A stretch of 28,706 nucleotides of DNA, taken from contig DASYRL010000008.1 in NCBI GenBank assembly GCA_036004445.1, positions 1 through 28,706 of the forward strand. Reading direction: 5' to 3'. The position numbers and the translations under genes are program-made. This document shows, piece by piece, positions 6,875-18,924 of the stretch. Below the pieces are notes generated by a model. The model did no database searches and was not told where the DNA came from. It saw only the letters and a list, made by a program, of their open reading frames with translations. Each line of letters begins with the position of its first letter. The stretch's first letter is position 1. Origin of the DNA: DASXUC01 sp036004445 (lineage in GTDB: Bacteria; Sysuimicrobiota; Sysuimicrobiia; Sysuimicrobiales; Kaftiobacteriaceae).

Positions 6875-8143
6875 CTAGCGGGCCATCTGCCAGCCGGAGT
6901 CGACCGCGGCCGTTCCGCTGCTGTTCTCCGTCTGATACGGGGTCTTTCGAGTCTTGATGGCGCACCACTCGTCGATCGTAATCTTCTTGGCCGGATACAT
7001 CCGCACGCGGTACCAGTTGGGCTTGGTATCGACGACCACGATAAAGTACAGCGCCCCAAATTCGGGAACTCCCTTGACGCCGACGAGGTATTCCTGCATA
7101 TGCCGTTCCTGCGGCCATCTGCGCGGGCCGCCGGCCAGGGTTGCTCCCGGAATATCGACCCAGTAGCTGCTATTCGTCGAGGTATCCAGCTTCCACCCTG
7201 TTCCGCTGGGACTCCCGGTCCGTCGTCCGCTTCCGTCAATGGGCTGGATCCAGTTGTTCCAAAATCGGGAAACGGCGAAACTCGCGCCGGCATCATTGCC
7301 ATCGACCAGCACCTGGATGCGGCTGTTCCCATGGACGAGACTTCCGCCGCCCGGTGTGACGGTCGCATAGTTGTCGGTGACGTGCGTCCGACCCTGCCTG
7401 TATGCGGTCTCTCCCAGCACATCGGATTTCAAAGGCTCGTATTTGAGGTCGAGCGGCTTGCGCTTGAGGGTCACCTTCATCTTGGCAGGATTCGCCGGAG
7501 GGTTCAGCGCCGCCGCCGCCCCGGTGGGCATCGGAATACCACCGACCGCCGCCATCTGGGGGACGTCTGCTTCAGGCGGGTTGAACTCTGTCTGATCGTA
7601 TTTGTATGGAAATTGGATCCTCATGAGGAGGCCTAGATTCTGGCGGGACTCTCCATACCCAGGGAGGTTCCACACGACCGTCGGGGTCGCCACCGAATTC
7701 AGGAGAACCGTGTTGTCCGGAAGGCCTGCCCCCAGTGCGCTCAACTCCGGCGCGCATGTCTTGACAGACATGTAGACGCCGACATGTTCGAGCCGCGGTT
7801 TGAGAACTTCTCTCATGTCGGAGCCGGGAGAGCCCTCGTGGCGTACCGTGATACTGCCACCACCTCTTGGAAAGATCCATGCGCCGTTGAGGCCGTGAAA
7901 CATCTTCAGCGTCTTGGGATCAACCTGTCGGCGGCTATCGACGGCAAAGTCAAGCTTTACCGTGCGCAGCCAATCTACTTTGATTTCATCGACGACCGCG
8001 TGGTGCTCGTGGATCCAGGTAGCCTGCCCCGTCCATAGCGTGACAGCAGTCTCTTGTGCGGCCGTGCGCGGCCACTCACCATAAGGCAGGATCAGGAGGG
8101 TGAACGTTACCACGAGCAGCAGCAGCAGGGAGGTTGGCCTCAT
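6875..8143 (-). CDS. Secreted protein of unknown function
   Basis: I do not recognise this 422-residue protein. It begins MRPTSLLLLLVVTFTLLILP, a clear signal peptide or membrane anchor, with likely cleavage near the RTAAQ-ETAV region (about residues 26-31). The remainder is hydrophilic, rich in Trp, Pro and Gly, with several beta-strand-like stretches and no transmembrane segment, so it is probably exported or surface-bound. The segment SRIQVLVDGNDAGASFAV and a C-terminal YFIVVVDTKPNWYRVRMYP strand pair are notable but not diagnostic. The ATG at 8143 has an excellent GGAGG with a 6-base spacer. It stands alone between rpoC and the MATE operon and is bracketed by the 40-bp inverted repeats, hinting at separate acquisition. 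Its codon use looks less GC-rich than the ribosomal genes by eye. Confidence 0.8.
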   Translation of the reverse strand: MRPTSLLLLLVVTFTLLILPYGEWPRTAAQETAVTLWTGQATWIHEHHAVVDEIKVDWLRTVKLDFAVDSRRQVDPKTLKMFHGLNGAWIFPRGGGSITVRHEGSPGSDMREVLKPRLEHVGVYMSVKTCAPELSALGAGLPDNTVLLNSVATPTVVWNLPGYGESRQNLGLLMRIQFPYKYDQTEFNPPEADVPQMAAVGGIPMPTGAAAALNPPANPAKMKVTLKRKPLDLKYEPLKSDVLGETAYRQGRTHVTDNYATVTPGGGSLVHGNSRIQVLVDGNDAGASFAVSRFWNNWIQPIDGSGRRTGSPSGTGWKLDTSTNSSYWVDIPGATLAGGPRRWPQERHMQEYLVGVKGVPEFGALYFIVVVDTKPNWYRVRMYPAKKITIDEWCAIKTRKTPYQTENSSGTAAVDSGWQMAR

Positions 8144-8309
8144 TTCCTACCTCCGCGTTGGAAACTCCAGGATACTCAGGCTCACGTCGTACCTTCTGTC
8201 GGTGCTCGGATTATCCTCCGGATCGCGTGTTGAGTCGCATTGACAGACATTGGGCTCGACGGACTTGATACGGAAGCGGCGTGGCGGGCAGGGAACGTGA
8301 GGCCTGCGG

Positions 8310-8349
8310 TCAGTCCGGGCCGCCCGACTCGAAGCGAGTGGCCGCCCCC
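8310..8349 (+). repeat. 40-bp inverted repeat, right copy
   Basis: It pairs with 6819-6858 as an inverted repeat with three mismatches, two of them in the palindromic core. It lies between the rpoC stop and the start of the secreted-protein gene, so the two copies bracket that gene in a 1.53-kb segment. Confidence 0.8.
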
Positions 8350-8419
8350 GAGCGCCGCCGCCCCTGAAGGCATAGAGGAAGGGGACCGCGTCGCCGCGAT
8401 CCCCCGAACTTGCCCCTCA

Positions 8420-8440
8420 CCCTCTCCCCAAGGGAGAGGG
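8420..8440 (-). terminator. Perfect 9-bp hairpin downstream of rpoC
   Basis: CCCTCTCCC and GGGAGAGGG are separated by three bases, 37 bases past the rpoC stop. No T-run follows on the minus strand, so it is not a textbook intrinsic terminator. It may mark the transcript end, protect it, or be a dispersed intergenic palindrome. Confidence 0.4.
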
Positions 8441-8476
8441 AGCAACCTTAGCTATCCGGCTCCCTGGCTACCTCGC

Positions 8477-11913
<3,437 letters not shown>

Positions 11914-11914
<1 letters not shown>

Positions 11915-14900
11915 CAGTAATCCTCCACGAGGGCTTCCTCGCCTTCGAGGTTGATGCCGAGCGCGCGGGCCGTCTCGGCGATGTCCTCCTCGATCTCCTT
12001 CAGCTCGATTTCCTTCTTATCTTCGGACAGGACCTTCACATCCAGGCACAGCGACTGGAGCTCCTTCACCAGCACCTTGAACGACTCCGGCACGCCGGGT
12101 TCCTGGATGTTCTCGCCCTTGACGATCGCCTCGTAGGTCTTCACGCGCCCCACGACGTCGTCGGACTTCACCGTCAGCAGCTCCTGCAGGGTGCTGGCGG
12201 CACCGTACGCCTCCAGCGCCCAGACCTCCATCTCGCCGAACCGCTGGCCGCCGAACTGCGCCTTCCCGCCCAGCGGCTGCTGGGTGATCAGGCTGTACGG
12301 ACCGGTCGAGCGCGCGTGGATCTTGTCCTCGACGAGGTGCAGCAGCTTCATCATGTAGATCCAGCCGACGGTGACCGTCTGGTCGAACGGCTCGCCGCTG
12401 CGGCCGTCGCGGAGGGCGACCTTGCCGTTGGACGGCAGGCCCGCCGCCTCGAGCAGCCGCTTGATCTCGTCTTCCTTCGGTCCGTCGAAGACCGGGCATT
12501 CCGCCCAAATGTTCAGCGCCGCCGCCGCCCAGCCCAGGTGCGTCTCCAGCACCTGGCCGACGTTCATGCGGGACGGCACCCCCAGCGGGTTCAGCACGAT
12601 GTCCACCGGCGTGCCGTCGGGCAGCATCGGCATGTCTTCCTCGGGCAGGATCACCGAGATGACGCCCTTGTTGCCGTGACGGCCGGCCATCTTGTCGCCG
12701 ACGGTGATCTTCCGCTTCTGGGCCACGTACACGCGCACGAGCGTGTTCACGCCCGGCGGCAGCTCGTCGCCCTGCTCGCGGCTGAACACCTTCACGTCGA
12801 CGACCTTGCCCTTCTCGCCGTGCGGCACTTTCAGCGACGTGTCCCGCACCTCGCGGGCCTTCTCGCCGAAGATCGCGCGCAGCAACCGCTCTTCCGCCGT
12901 CAGCTCGGTCTCCCCCTTGGGCGTGACCTTACCGACGAGGATGTCGCCCGAACGGACGTCGGCGCCGATGCGCACGATCCCGCGGTCGTCGAGGTCGCGG
13001 AGGGCTTCCTCGCCGACGTTGGGAATGTCACGGGTAATCTCTTCCGGCCCGAGCTTGGTGTCGCGCGCTTCGACCTCGTACTCCTCGATGTGGATCGACG
13101 TGAATAGATCTTCCTTCACCATCCGCTCGGAGAGCACGATCGCGTCCTCGTAGTTGTAGCCCTCCCACGGCATGAACGCCACCAGCACGTTGCGACCCAG
13201 GCCCAGCTCCCCCTGGTTCGTGGCGGGCCCGTCGGCGATCACGTCGCCGGCGGACACCGCATCGCCCGTGCGGACGACGGGCTGCTGGTTGATGCACGTG
13301 CCCTGGTTGCTGCGCTGGAATTTGATGAGTTTGTAGGCGTCGCGGCCGCGCTCGGTCTTGATGACGACCTCGTCGCCGGACACCGACTCCACGACGCCGT
13401 CCCGCAAGGCGACCACGACCGCCTGGGAATCGACCGCGGCCCGATGCTCCATGCCCGTGCCCACCAGCGGCGCTTCCGTCGCCAGCAGGGGAACCGCCTG
13501 GCGCTGCATGTTGGACCCCATCAGCGCGCGGTTCGCGTCGTCGTGCTCGAGGAAGGGAATGAGCGCGGTCGCCACCGACACGGTCTGCTTGGGCGAGACG
13601 TCCATCCGGTCGATTTCGCCGGGCGTCTCGAGCACGATGTCGTGGCCGTGGCGCGCCGACACGCGGTTCTCGGTGAGCTTGCCGCGGTCGTCGATCCGTG
13701 CGTTGGCCTGAGCGATCACGTGCCGGTCTTCCTCGTCGGCAGTCGTGAAGCGGATCTTGCGGCTGACGGTCCCATCGTTGACCTCGCGGTACGGGGTCTC
13801 GATGAACCCAAGGTCGTTCACGCGCGCGTAGGTGGCCAGCGAGCTGATCAGCCCGATGTTCGGCCCTTCCGGGGTCTCGATCGGGCACATCCGCCCGTAG
13901 TGGGACGTGTGCACGTCGCGGACCTCGAACCCGGCCCGCTCGCGGGACAACCCGCCCGGGCCCAGGGCCGAGAGGCGCCGTTTGTGCGTCAGCTCCGCCA
14001 GCGGGTTGGTCTGGTCCATAAACTGGCTGAGCTGGCTGCTGCCGAAGAACTCCTTGATGGCGGCGACCACGGGCCGGATGTTGATCAGCACCTGCGGCGT
14101 GATCTGCCCGGTTTCCTGGATGGTCATCCGCTCGCGGATGACCCGCTCCATGCGCAGCATGCCGATGCGGAACTGGTTCTGCAGCAGCTCGCCCACCGAC
14201 CGCACCCGGCGGTTGCCCAGGTGGTCGATGTCGTCGACGTGTGCCTCGGCCTCGCCGTTGTGGAGACGCACCAGGTAGCGGATGATCTCGACGATATCGT
14301 CGCGCACCGCGGCCGCGACCTTCACACCCTCCCCCGCGACCGCGTAGAGGACTTCCTTGGTCGGCGGAACGATGCCCAGCGCGACGCGGGTGCCGTCGGC
14401 GAGCCTCTTGGGATCGATGACCTCGCCGTCGACCTTGACCAGCGCGCGGCTGAGCACGCCGGTGAACTCGCGGCCGTCCTTCAGCGTGAGGGCGAACTCC
14501 TTCTTGTCCTTGGACAGCTTGACGTCCGTGACCTCACCGCCGGTGGTCTGGACCAGGGTGCGGAACTCCAGCGGCGCGTCGATACCCAGCTTGCGGTTGA
14601 CCTTGTGCCGCCCGACCTTGCCCAGGTCGTACCGGCGCGGATCGAAGAACAGCGTCTGAAGCAGCTGCCGGGCGGACTCCACCGTCGGCGGATCGCCCGG
14701 GCGGAGGCGGCGGTAGATTTCAATCAGCGCCTCGTCGACGGCCTTCGACCCACTGCGCTCTTTCACGGGGTCCTTGGCCAGCGTCGCCTGGATCGCCTTG
14801 TCGTCGTCGAACAGCTTCCGGATCTTATCGTCGCTGTCATAGCCCAGCGCCCGCAGCAGCACCGTAACTGGCGTCTTCCGGGTGCGGTCGATGCGGGTGG

Positions 14901-15567
14901 AGATGACCCCGTTGTTGTCCAGCTCCATCTCCAGCCAGGCCCCGCGGTGCGGGATGACGGTCACCCCGGGCATCGGGCGGCCGGAGGTGTCGGCCGTGTA
15001 GCTGTAGTACACGCCGGGGGAGCGGACGAGCTGGCTGACGACCACCCGCTCGGCCCCATTAATAATGAAGGTTCCGCGCCGGGTCATCAGGGGCAGGTCG
15101 CCCATGAAGACCTCCTGCTCCTTAATTTCGCCCGTCTCCTTGATCAGGAGGCGGACCTTCACCTTGAGGGCGGCGCTGTAATTGTAGTCGCGGTCCCGGC
15201 ACTCTTCCTCGCTGTACTTGAGCCGCTCCAGCCGGTAGCCGCCGAAGTCGAGGACGGGCTGATCGTCGAAGACGCTCCCCGGGTCGGGGCGCCGGCGGGT
15301 GGTCTCGACCGCAAAGTGCAGCTCGAGGTTGCCGGTAAAGTCCTGGATCGGCGAGATCTCCTCGAAGACCTCACGGATGCCCTCGCGGAGGAACCACTCG
15401 TAGGACCGGCGCTGGATCTCGATGAGGTCCGGCACGTCGATGATCTCGGGAATCTTGGCGAAACTGATCCGCTCCCTCCGGCCCCGCTGAACGGGATGCC
15501 CGGCGGCGAGACGGCCGTTTGCCGAAGACGACAGCGCACCAAGCTTGCGTCGCGACTTGGTCTTCAC
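11914..15567 (-). CDS. rpoB: RNA polymerase beta subunit
   Basis: The beta subunit, about 1,217 residues, forms the other half of the polymerase active-site cleft. The rifampicin region reads GSSQLSQFMDQTNPLAELTH then KRRLSALGPGGL, with the residues equivalent to E. coli Asp516, His526 and Ser531 all in the sensitive form. Further conserved blocks include GYNYEDAIVLSERMVKED, KMAGRHGNKGVIS and GGKAQFGGQRFGEMEVWALE. I place the start at the GTG at 15567 (MKTKSRRKLGALSSS), preceded by GGAGGTGA with a 10-base spacer; the open frame runs 14 codons further upstream without family similarity. It is followed by rpoC with a one-base overlap and preceded by a 255-base gap after rplL. Confidence 0.97.
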
Positions 15568-15635
15568 GGGGTGATGCTCACCTCCACTGCGGGATGTACA
15601 ACGGCGCACAAAGCAACAACGACCCGCGGAGCACG

Positions 15636-15663
15636 ATTATGCCCCGAATGGGTCACCGTCCAA
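15636..15663 (-). promoter_or_regulatory. Possible rpoB promoter
   Basis: On the minus strand TTGGAC (15663-15658) and CATAAT (15641-15636) are separated by 16 bases, about 70 bases upstream of the rpoB start. The -10 is good (5/6) but the -35 is weak, so this is only a candidate internal promoter. Confidence 0.3.
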
Positions 15664-15768
15664 TTGGCCTGGGAAAAGATCAAGTAGATAATCTGGTCTG
15701 GGAAAGCGGAAGCAAGGGTGCGCCCAGCCTTGCCTCCGGAAATTTAACCGTAAACTCCATGATACTCA

Positions 15769-15811
15769 GACGCCAGGGCCCCGTCAATAGGTCCGGACGG
15801 GCCCTGGCGTC
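15769..15811 (-). terminator. Long hairpin between rplL and rpoB, possible attenuator or processing site
   Basis: Perfect 13-base arms, GACGCCAGGGCCC (15769-15781) and GGGCCCTGGCGTC (15799-15811), extend inward by a further 3 bp after a bulge. The hairpin begins 11 bases past the rplL stop. No T-run follows, so a partial terminator or RNase processing site, as known at the E. coli rplL-rpoB junction, fits better than full termination. Confidence 0.6.
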
Positions 15812-15822
15812 AACCGCGGGGG

Positions 15823-16236
15823 CTACTTGATTTCGACAGTGGCGCCTTCGGCTTCGAGCTTGGTCTTGATCTGCTCGGCCTCTTGCTTGCTGACCTTCTC
15901 CTTGACGGGCTTGGGGGCGCCGTCAACGAGTTCCTTGGCCTCCTTGAGGCCCAGCCCGGTCAGCTCCCGGACGACCTTGATCACCTGGATCTTCTTCTCG
16001 CCGATGTTTTTGAGGATGGCGTCGAACTCGGTCTGCTCCTCGACGGCCGCCGCCGCCGCGCCGCCGGCGGCCGTGGGAGCGGCTATCGCGACGGGCGCCG
16101 CCGCGCTGACGCCGAACTTCTCCTCCAGCATCTTGACCAGCTCGGCCAGATCAAGCACCGACAGGTTGCCGATCGCCTCCACCAGCTCTTCCTTGCTCAT
16201 CTTCGTTCCTGCGGCTTTCGCCTTGGCTTCTGCCAC
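15823..16236 (-). CDS. rplL: Large ribosomal subunit protein bL12 (L7/L12)
   Basis: bL12 forms the ribosomal stalk that recruits and stimulates translational GTPases. The N-terminal dimerisation domain (KEELVEAIGNLSVLDLAELVK), an Ala-rich hinge (about residues 50-70) and the C-terminal factor-binding domain with GLKEAKELVDGAPKPVK are all present. The GTG at 16236 gives 137 residues and has a strong GAGGGGG with an 8-base spacer. An ATG at 16200 (MSKEELV) would give 125 residues, nearer the family norm, and also has an AGGA upstream, so the start is uncertain. It follows rplJ by 27 bases. Confidence 0.96.
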   Translation of the reverse strand: MAEAKAKAAGTKMSKEELVEAIGNLSVLDLAELVKMLEEKFGVSAAAPVAIAAPTAAGGAAAAAVEEQTEFDAILKNIGEKKIQVIKVVRELTGLGLKEAKELVDGAPKPVKEKVSKQEAEQIKTKLEAEGATVEIK

Positions 16237-16263
16237 TTCGTGTTCCCCCTCTTCGTTCGGATT

Positions 16264-16785
16264 CTAGGCTGCTTCCATCTTCTGACGGACCTGGTCGAGC
16301 GCATAGACGAGATTCCGCTGCAGGCCCGTCGCCACCGCCAGCAACCCGTACAGCGGGGAGACGATCGAGCCCAGCACCTTGGCGAGCAGCTCCGGCTTCG
16401 TCGGCAGATCCGCCAGCTGCTTGATCTGGTCGGCCGAGAGGATGCGTCCCTCGACGAGGCCGCCCTTCAGTTCGAGTTTGCGGGCCGCGCGGATGTAATC
16501 CTGGAGGATCCTGGCCGGTGCCACGGGGTCCTCGGGCGAGAACGCCGCCGCCGTCGGTCCTTCGAGGTAGGGATCGAGCCCCTCGATCCCCAGGCTCGCC
16601 GCGGCGCGCCCGAGCAGTGTGTTCTTCACGACCGTGTACTCGATGCCCGCCGCCCGCAGCTTCTCCCGCAGGGTGGCGATCTCACCCACGTTGAGGCCGC
16701 GAAAATCCGTGAAGATGATGGCGCCGGATCGCTGCAGCCGCTCGCGGATCGCTTCGGTTTGCTGGACCTTCTCCGATCTCGCCAT
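16264..16785 (-). CDS. rplJ: Large ribosomal subunit protein uL10
   Basis: uL10 anchors bL12 dimers to 23S rRNA to build the stalk. The 173-residue product has the N-terminal rRNA-binding domain (IFTDFRGLNVGEIATLREKL; VVKNTLLGRAA) and a C-terminal helix (NLVYALDQVRQKMEAA) that binds bL12. The ATG at 16785 has AAGGAG with a 7-base spacer. A structured leader of about 170 bases separates it from rplA, the usual site of uL10-bL12 autogenous control. Confidence 0.97.
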   Translation of the reverse strand: MARSEKVQQTEAIRERLQRSGAIIFTDFRGLNVGEIATLREKLRAAGIEYTVVKNTLLGRAAASLGIEGLDPYLEGPTAAAFSPEDPVAPARILQDYIRAARKLELKGGLVEGRILSADQIKQLADLPTKPELLAKVLGSIVSPLYGLLAVATGLQRNLVYALDQVRQKMEAA

Positions 16786-16953
16786 GCGTCGTCTCCTTCA
16801 AACAAAACGGGCCCACCGCAGACGAGGGCCCTGACGTCGATCGCCTCGGCAGGCGACCTCGCGGTCATTCTCCCCTCCGGGGACCTGCTGTCTGCGGCCG
16901 TGCTATGCAGTTGTGACAACGGATGGCAGTATACCATCCGCCGTCCGATCGGT
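16786..16953 (-). promoter_or_regulatory. Candidate uL10 (rplJ) leader with attenuator-like hairpin
   Basis: This 168-base leader carries several inverted repeats: GGATGG/CCATCC (16921-16939), CCCC-TCC-GGGG near 16875, GCCT-CGGC-AGGC near 16845, and a GGGCCC pair (16809-16814 with 16826-16831) followed on the minus strand by GTTTTGTTT. The last resembles an intrinsic terminator just upstream of the rplJ ribosome binding site. The position and layout match L10 leaders, where excess uL10-bL12 represses its own operon, but I have not matched the consensus structure base by base. Confidence 0.5.
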
Positions 16954-16956
16954 CTA
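16928..16956 (-). promoter_or_regulatory. Weak candidate promoter for rplJL
   Basis: TAGACC (16956-16951) and TATACT (16933-16928) on the minus strand are 17 bases apart, overlapping the end of rplA. The -10 is good and the -35 is poor. The -10 also lies in the loop of a 6-bp palindrome. Confidence 0.3.
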
Positions 16957-17673
16957 GACTGTTGCCTTGGCCGTCTGCACTTTCGCGGGATCGACTTTGA
17001 CCGCCGGCCCCATCGTGGTCGACAACGTGATCGTCTTCAGGTACTGGCCCTTCGACGACGCCGGCTTGGCGCGCGCGATGGCTTCGATGAGCGAGTTGAA
17101 GTTCTGCAGCAGCTGCTCCTCGGTGAACGAGGCCTTGCCGATGCCGGCGTGGATGATCCCGAACTTGTCCGTCCGGTACTCGATCTTGCCGGCCTTGATC
17201 TCCCGGACGGCTTTCGTGATGTCGAACGTGACCGTGCCGGCCTTCGGGTTGGGCATCAGGCCTCGCGGTCCGAGCACGCGGCCCAACCGTCCGACCGTGC
17301 TCATCACGTCCGGGGTCGCGACCGCCACGTCGAATTCGACCCAGCCGCCCTGGATCTTCTCGACGAGATCCTCCACCCCCACGAAATCCGCGCCCGCGGA
17401 TTCGGCCTCCTTGATCTTCTCGCCCTTGGCGAACACGAGGACCCGGACGGGCTTGCCGGTCCCGGCGGGCAGCCCGACGGTCCCGCGCACCTGCTGGTCG
17501 GCCTGCTTGGGATCGACGCCCAGGCGGATCGCGCAGTCCACCGTCTCGTCAAATTTGGCTTTGGGCATCTGCTTCAGCCGCCGGATGGCCTCGGCCGGGT
17601 CGTAGACCTGGTCGACTTCCACGGCCGCGACGGCGGCCGCATACCGCTTTCCATGCTGGCGAATGGTCTTCAT
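16954..17673 (-). CDS. rplA: Large ribosomal subunit protein uL1
   Basis: uL1 forms the mobile stalk that guides deacylated tRNA out of the E site and is often a translational repressor of its own operon. The 239-residue product has the usual two-domain pattern, with the RNA-binding segment GRLGRVLGPRGLMPNPKAGT and the C-terminal KTITLSTTMGPAVKVD strand. The ATG at 17673 lies 2 bases beyond the rplK stop, preceded by GGGG, so the two genes are translationally coupled. Confidence 0.97.
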   Translation of the reverse strand: MKTIRQHGKRYAAAVAAVEVDQVYDPAEAIRRLKQMPKAKFDETVDCAIRLGVDPKQADQQVRGTVGLPAGTGKPVRVLVFAKGEKIKEAESAGADFVGVEDLVEKIQGGWVEFDVAVATPDVMSTVGRLGRVLGPRGLMPNPKAGTVTFDITKAVREIKAGKIEYRTDKFGIIHAGIGKASFTEEQLLQNFNSLIEAIARAKPASSKGQYLKTITLSTTMGPAVKVDPAKVQTAKATV

Positions 17674-17675
17674 CG

Positions 17676-18101
17676 CTACCCCGTGATCTCGATTCCCATT
17701 GAGCGTGCCGTGCCCTCGATCATCCTGGCGGCGGCGTCGATGTCCTGCGTGTTGAGATCCTTGAGCTTGAGCTTCGCAATGTCACGGACCTGACCGCGTG
17801 TGACCTTCCCGACCTTCGTCTTGTTGGGCTCGCCCGAGCCCTTCTCCAGCCCCGCGGCCTGCCTCAAGAGCACCGCCGCCGGGGGCGTCTTGGTTACGAA
17901 CGTGAACGTGCGGTCGGCGAAGACCGTGATCTCGACTGGAACGATGGTGCCCGTCTGCGCCGCCGTGCGTTCGTTGTAGGCCTTGCAGAATTCCATGATG
18001 TTCACGCCGTGCTGACCCAGCGCGGGGCCGACGGGCGGCGCCGGGGTCGCCTTACCGGCGGGGATCTGGAGTTTGATGACGGCGATAATCTTCTTGGCCA
18101 T
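17676..18101 (-). CDS. rplK: Large ribosomal subunit protein uL11
   Basis: uL11 sits at the GTPase-associated centre and is needed for factor turnover and RelA activation; it is also a thiopeptide target with 23S rRNA. The 141-residue product has the N-terminal PAGKATPAPPVGPALGQHGV motif, with the Pro residues implicated in thiostrepton contacts, and the rRNA-binding C-terminal domain (KLKDLNTQDIDAAARMIEGT). The ATG at 18101 has GAGG with a 6-base spacer, and that GAGG directly abuts the first unit of the 9-bp repeat array upstream. Confidence 0.97.
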   Translation of the reverse strand: MAKKIIAVIKLQIPAGKATPAPPVGPALGQHGVNIMEFCKAYNERTAAQTGTIVPVEITVFADRTFTFVTKTPPAAVLLRQAAGLEKGSGEPNKTKVGKVTRGQVRDIAKLKLKDLNTQDIDAAARMIEGTARSMGIEITG

Positions 18102-18111
18102 GCTGGACCTC

Positions 18112-18263
18112 GTCTACCCAGTCTACCCAGTCTACCCAGTCTACCCAGTCTACCCAGTCTACCCAGTCTACCCTGTCTACCCAGTCTACCCAGTCTACCC
18201 TGTCTACCTGCGTCTGTGGTTTGAGACTGGGTAGACGGTGAAGACTGGGAAGACTGGGCAGAC
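18112..18263. repeat. 9-bp tandem repeat array with inverted units, nusG/rplK junction
   Basis: Eleven consecutive 9-base units run from 18112 to 18210: eight GTCTACCCA, two GTCTACCCT and a final GTCTACCTG. After a 17-base spacer come four inverted units (18228-18263: TGGGTAGAC, GGTGAAGAC, TGGGAAGAC, TGGGCAGAC). A 13-base perfect inverted repeat exists between 18184-18196 and 18224-18236. It fills almost the whole nusG-rplK gap, uses the same unit as 2840-2927, and is not coding in the operon's direction. Confidence 0.92.
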
Positions 18264-18266
18264 GTC

Positions 18267-18920
18267 TTAGGTTTTTTCGATCTGGCCGAAGCTCAGCTCG
18301 ACCGGCGTCGCCCGGCCGAAGATCGACACGAGGACGCGGACCTTCTCCTTCTCGACCATGACCTCGTCGACGACGCCGGTAAAGTCCTGGAACGGCCCCT
18401 GCGTAATGCGAACCACCGACCCTTTTTGGAACGAGATGCGGTACTTCGGAGTCTCGTCGCGCAGCTGCTTGAGCAGCCGTTTGACCTCAGCGTCATCCAG
18501 CGGTACGGGCCGCGCCCCCGACCCCACGAATCCGGTCACGCCGGGCGTGTTTCGGACGACGTACCAGGAATCGTCTTCCATGATCATCTCGACCAGCACG
18601 TAGCCGGGATAGATCTTGCGATCGACCTCCCGCCGTTTGCCGCCTTTGATTTCCTTTTCCTTTTCCGTCGGCACGAGCACCTGCGCAATCCGCTCCCCGC
18701 CCTGCCCGTGCATGGTCTTCATCCGCCGCTCGAGGTTGGTCTTGACCTTGTTCTCGTAGCCGGAATACGTGTGGATGACGTACCACTTGAGGTTGGGATC
18801 TTTCGGGGCTTCGGCTTCCTCGGCCTCAACGGCGACGGCAGCCTCGGGTTCCGGCGCCTCGGGTTCGGCCGGCGCGACCGGCTCGTCGATGAAGATGCTT
18901 TTGAGCTTGTCCTCCATCAT
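18267..18920 (-). CDS. nusG: Transcription elongation/antitermination factor NusG
   Basis: NusG binds RNA polymerase over the clamp and links it to Rho or the ribosome. The 217-residue product has an acidic, Glu/Ala/Pro-rich N-terminal extension (about residues 10-42), then the NGN domain (KWYVIHTYSGYENKVKTNLE ... YPGYVLVEM ... NTPGVTGFVG) and a C-terminal KOW domain (GSVVRITQGPFQDFTGVVDE). The extension is longer than in E. coli NusG, but similar acidic tails occur elsewhere. Tandem ATGs at 18920 and 18917 follow the secE stop by 4 bases with no clear Shine-Dalgarno, suggesting coupling to secE. Downstream lies the 9-bp repeat array. Confidence 0.96.
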   Translation of the reverse strand: MMEDKLKSIFIDEPVAPAEPEAPEPEAAVAVEAEEAEAPKDPNLKWYVIHTYSGYENKVKTNLERRMKTMHGQGGERIAQVLVPTEKEKEIKGGKRREVDRKIYPGYVLVEMIMEDDSWYVVRNTPGVTGFVGSGARPVPLDDAEVKRLLKQLRDETPKYRISFQKGSVVRITQGPFQDFTGVVDEVMVEKEKVRVLVSIFGRATPVELSFGQIEKT

Positions 18921-18924
18921 GCGG

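Larger units (their letters stand above)
8144..8476. other. 333-base intergenic region after rpoC
   Basis: No gene is visible. It holds the right copy of the 40-bp inverted repeat (8310-8349), a perfect 9-bp hairpin (8420-8440) and the ribosome binding site of the downstream secreted-protein gene. A possible -10 (GATAAT, minus strand) lies near 8210, but no good -35 matches it. Confidence 0.6.

Noticed and set aside
8420..8440. Textbook Rho-independent terminator for rpoC
   Set aside because: The stem is perfect, but there is no T-run after it on the minus strand, so it is listed only with low confidence.
18112..18210. Tandem repeat array as a possible CRISPR
   Set aside because: Units are 9 bases and directly adjacent, with no spacers; there are no cas genes.
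18009..18224. Plus-strand frame translating the repeat as LPSLPS
   Set aside because: It is simply the 9-bp array read in frame; it starts inside rplK antisense and has no ribosome binding site.
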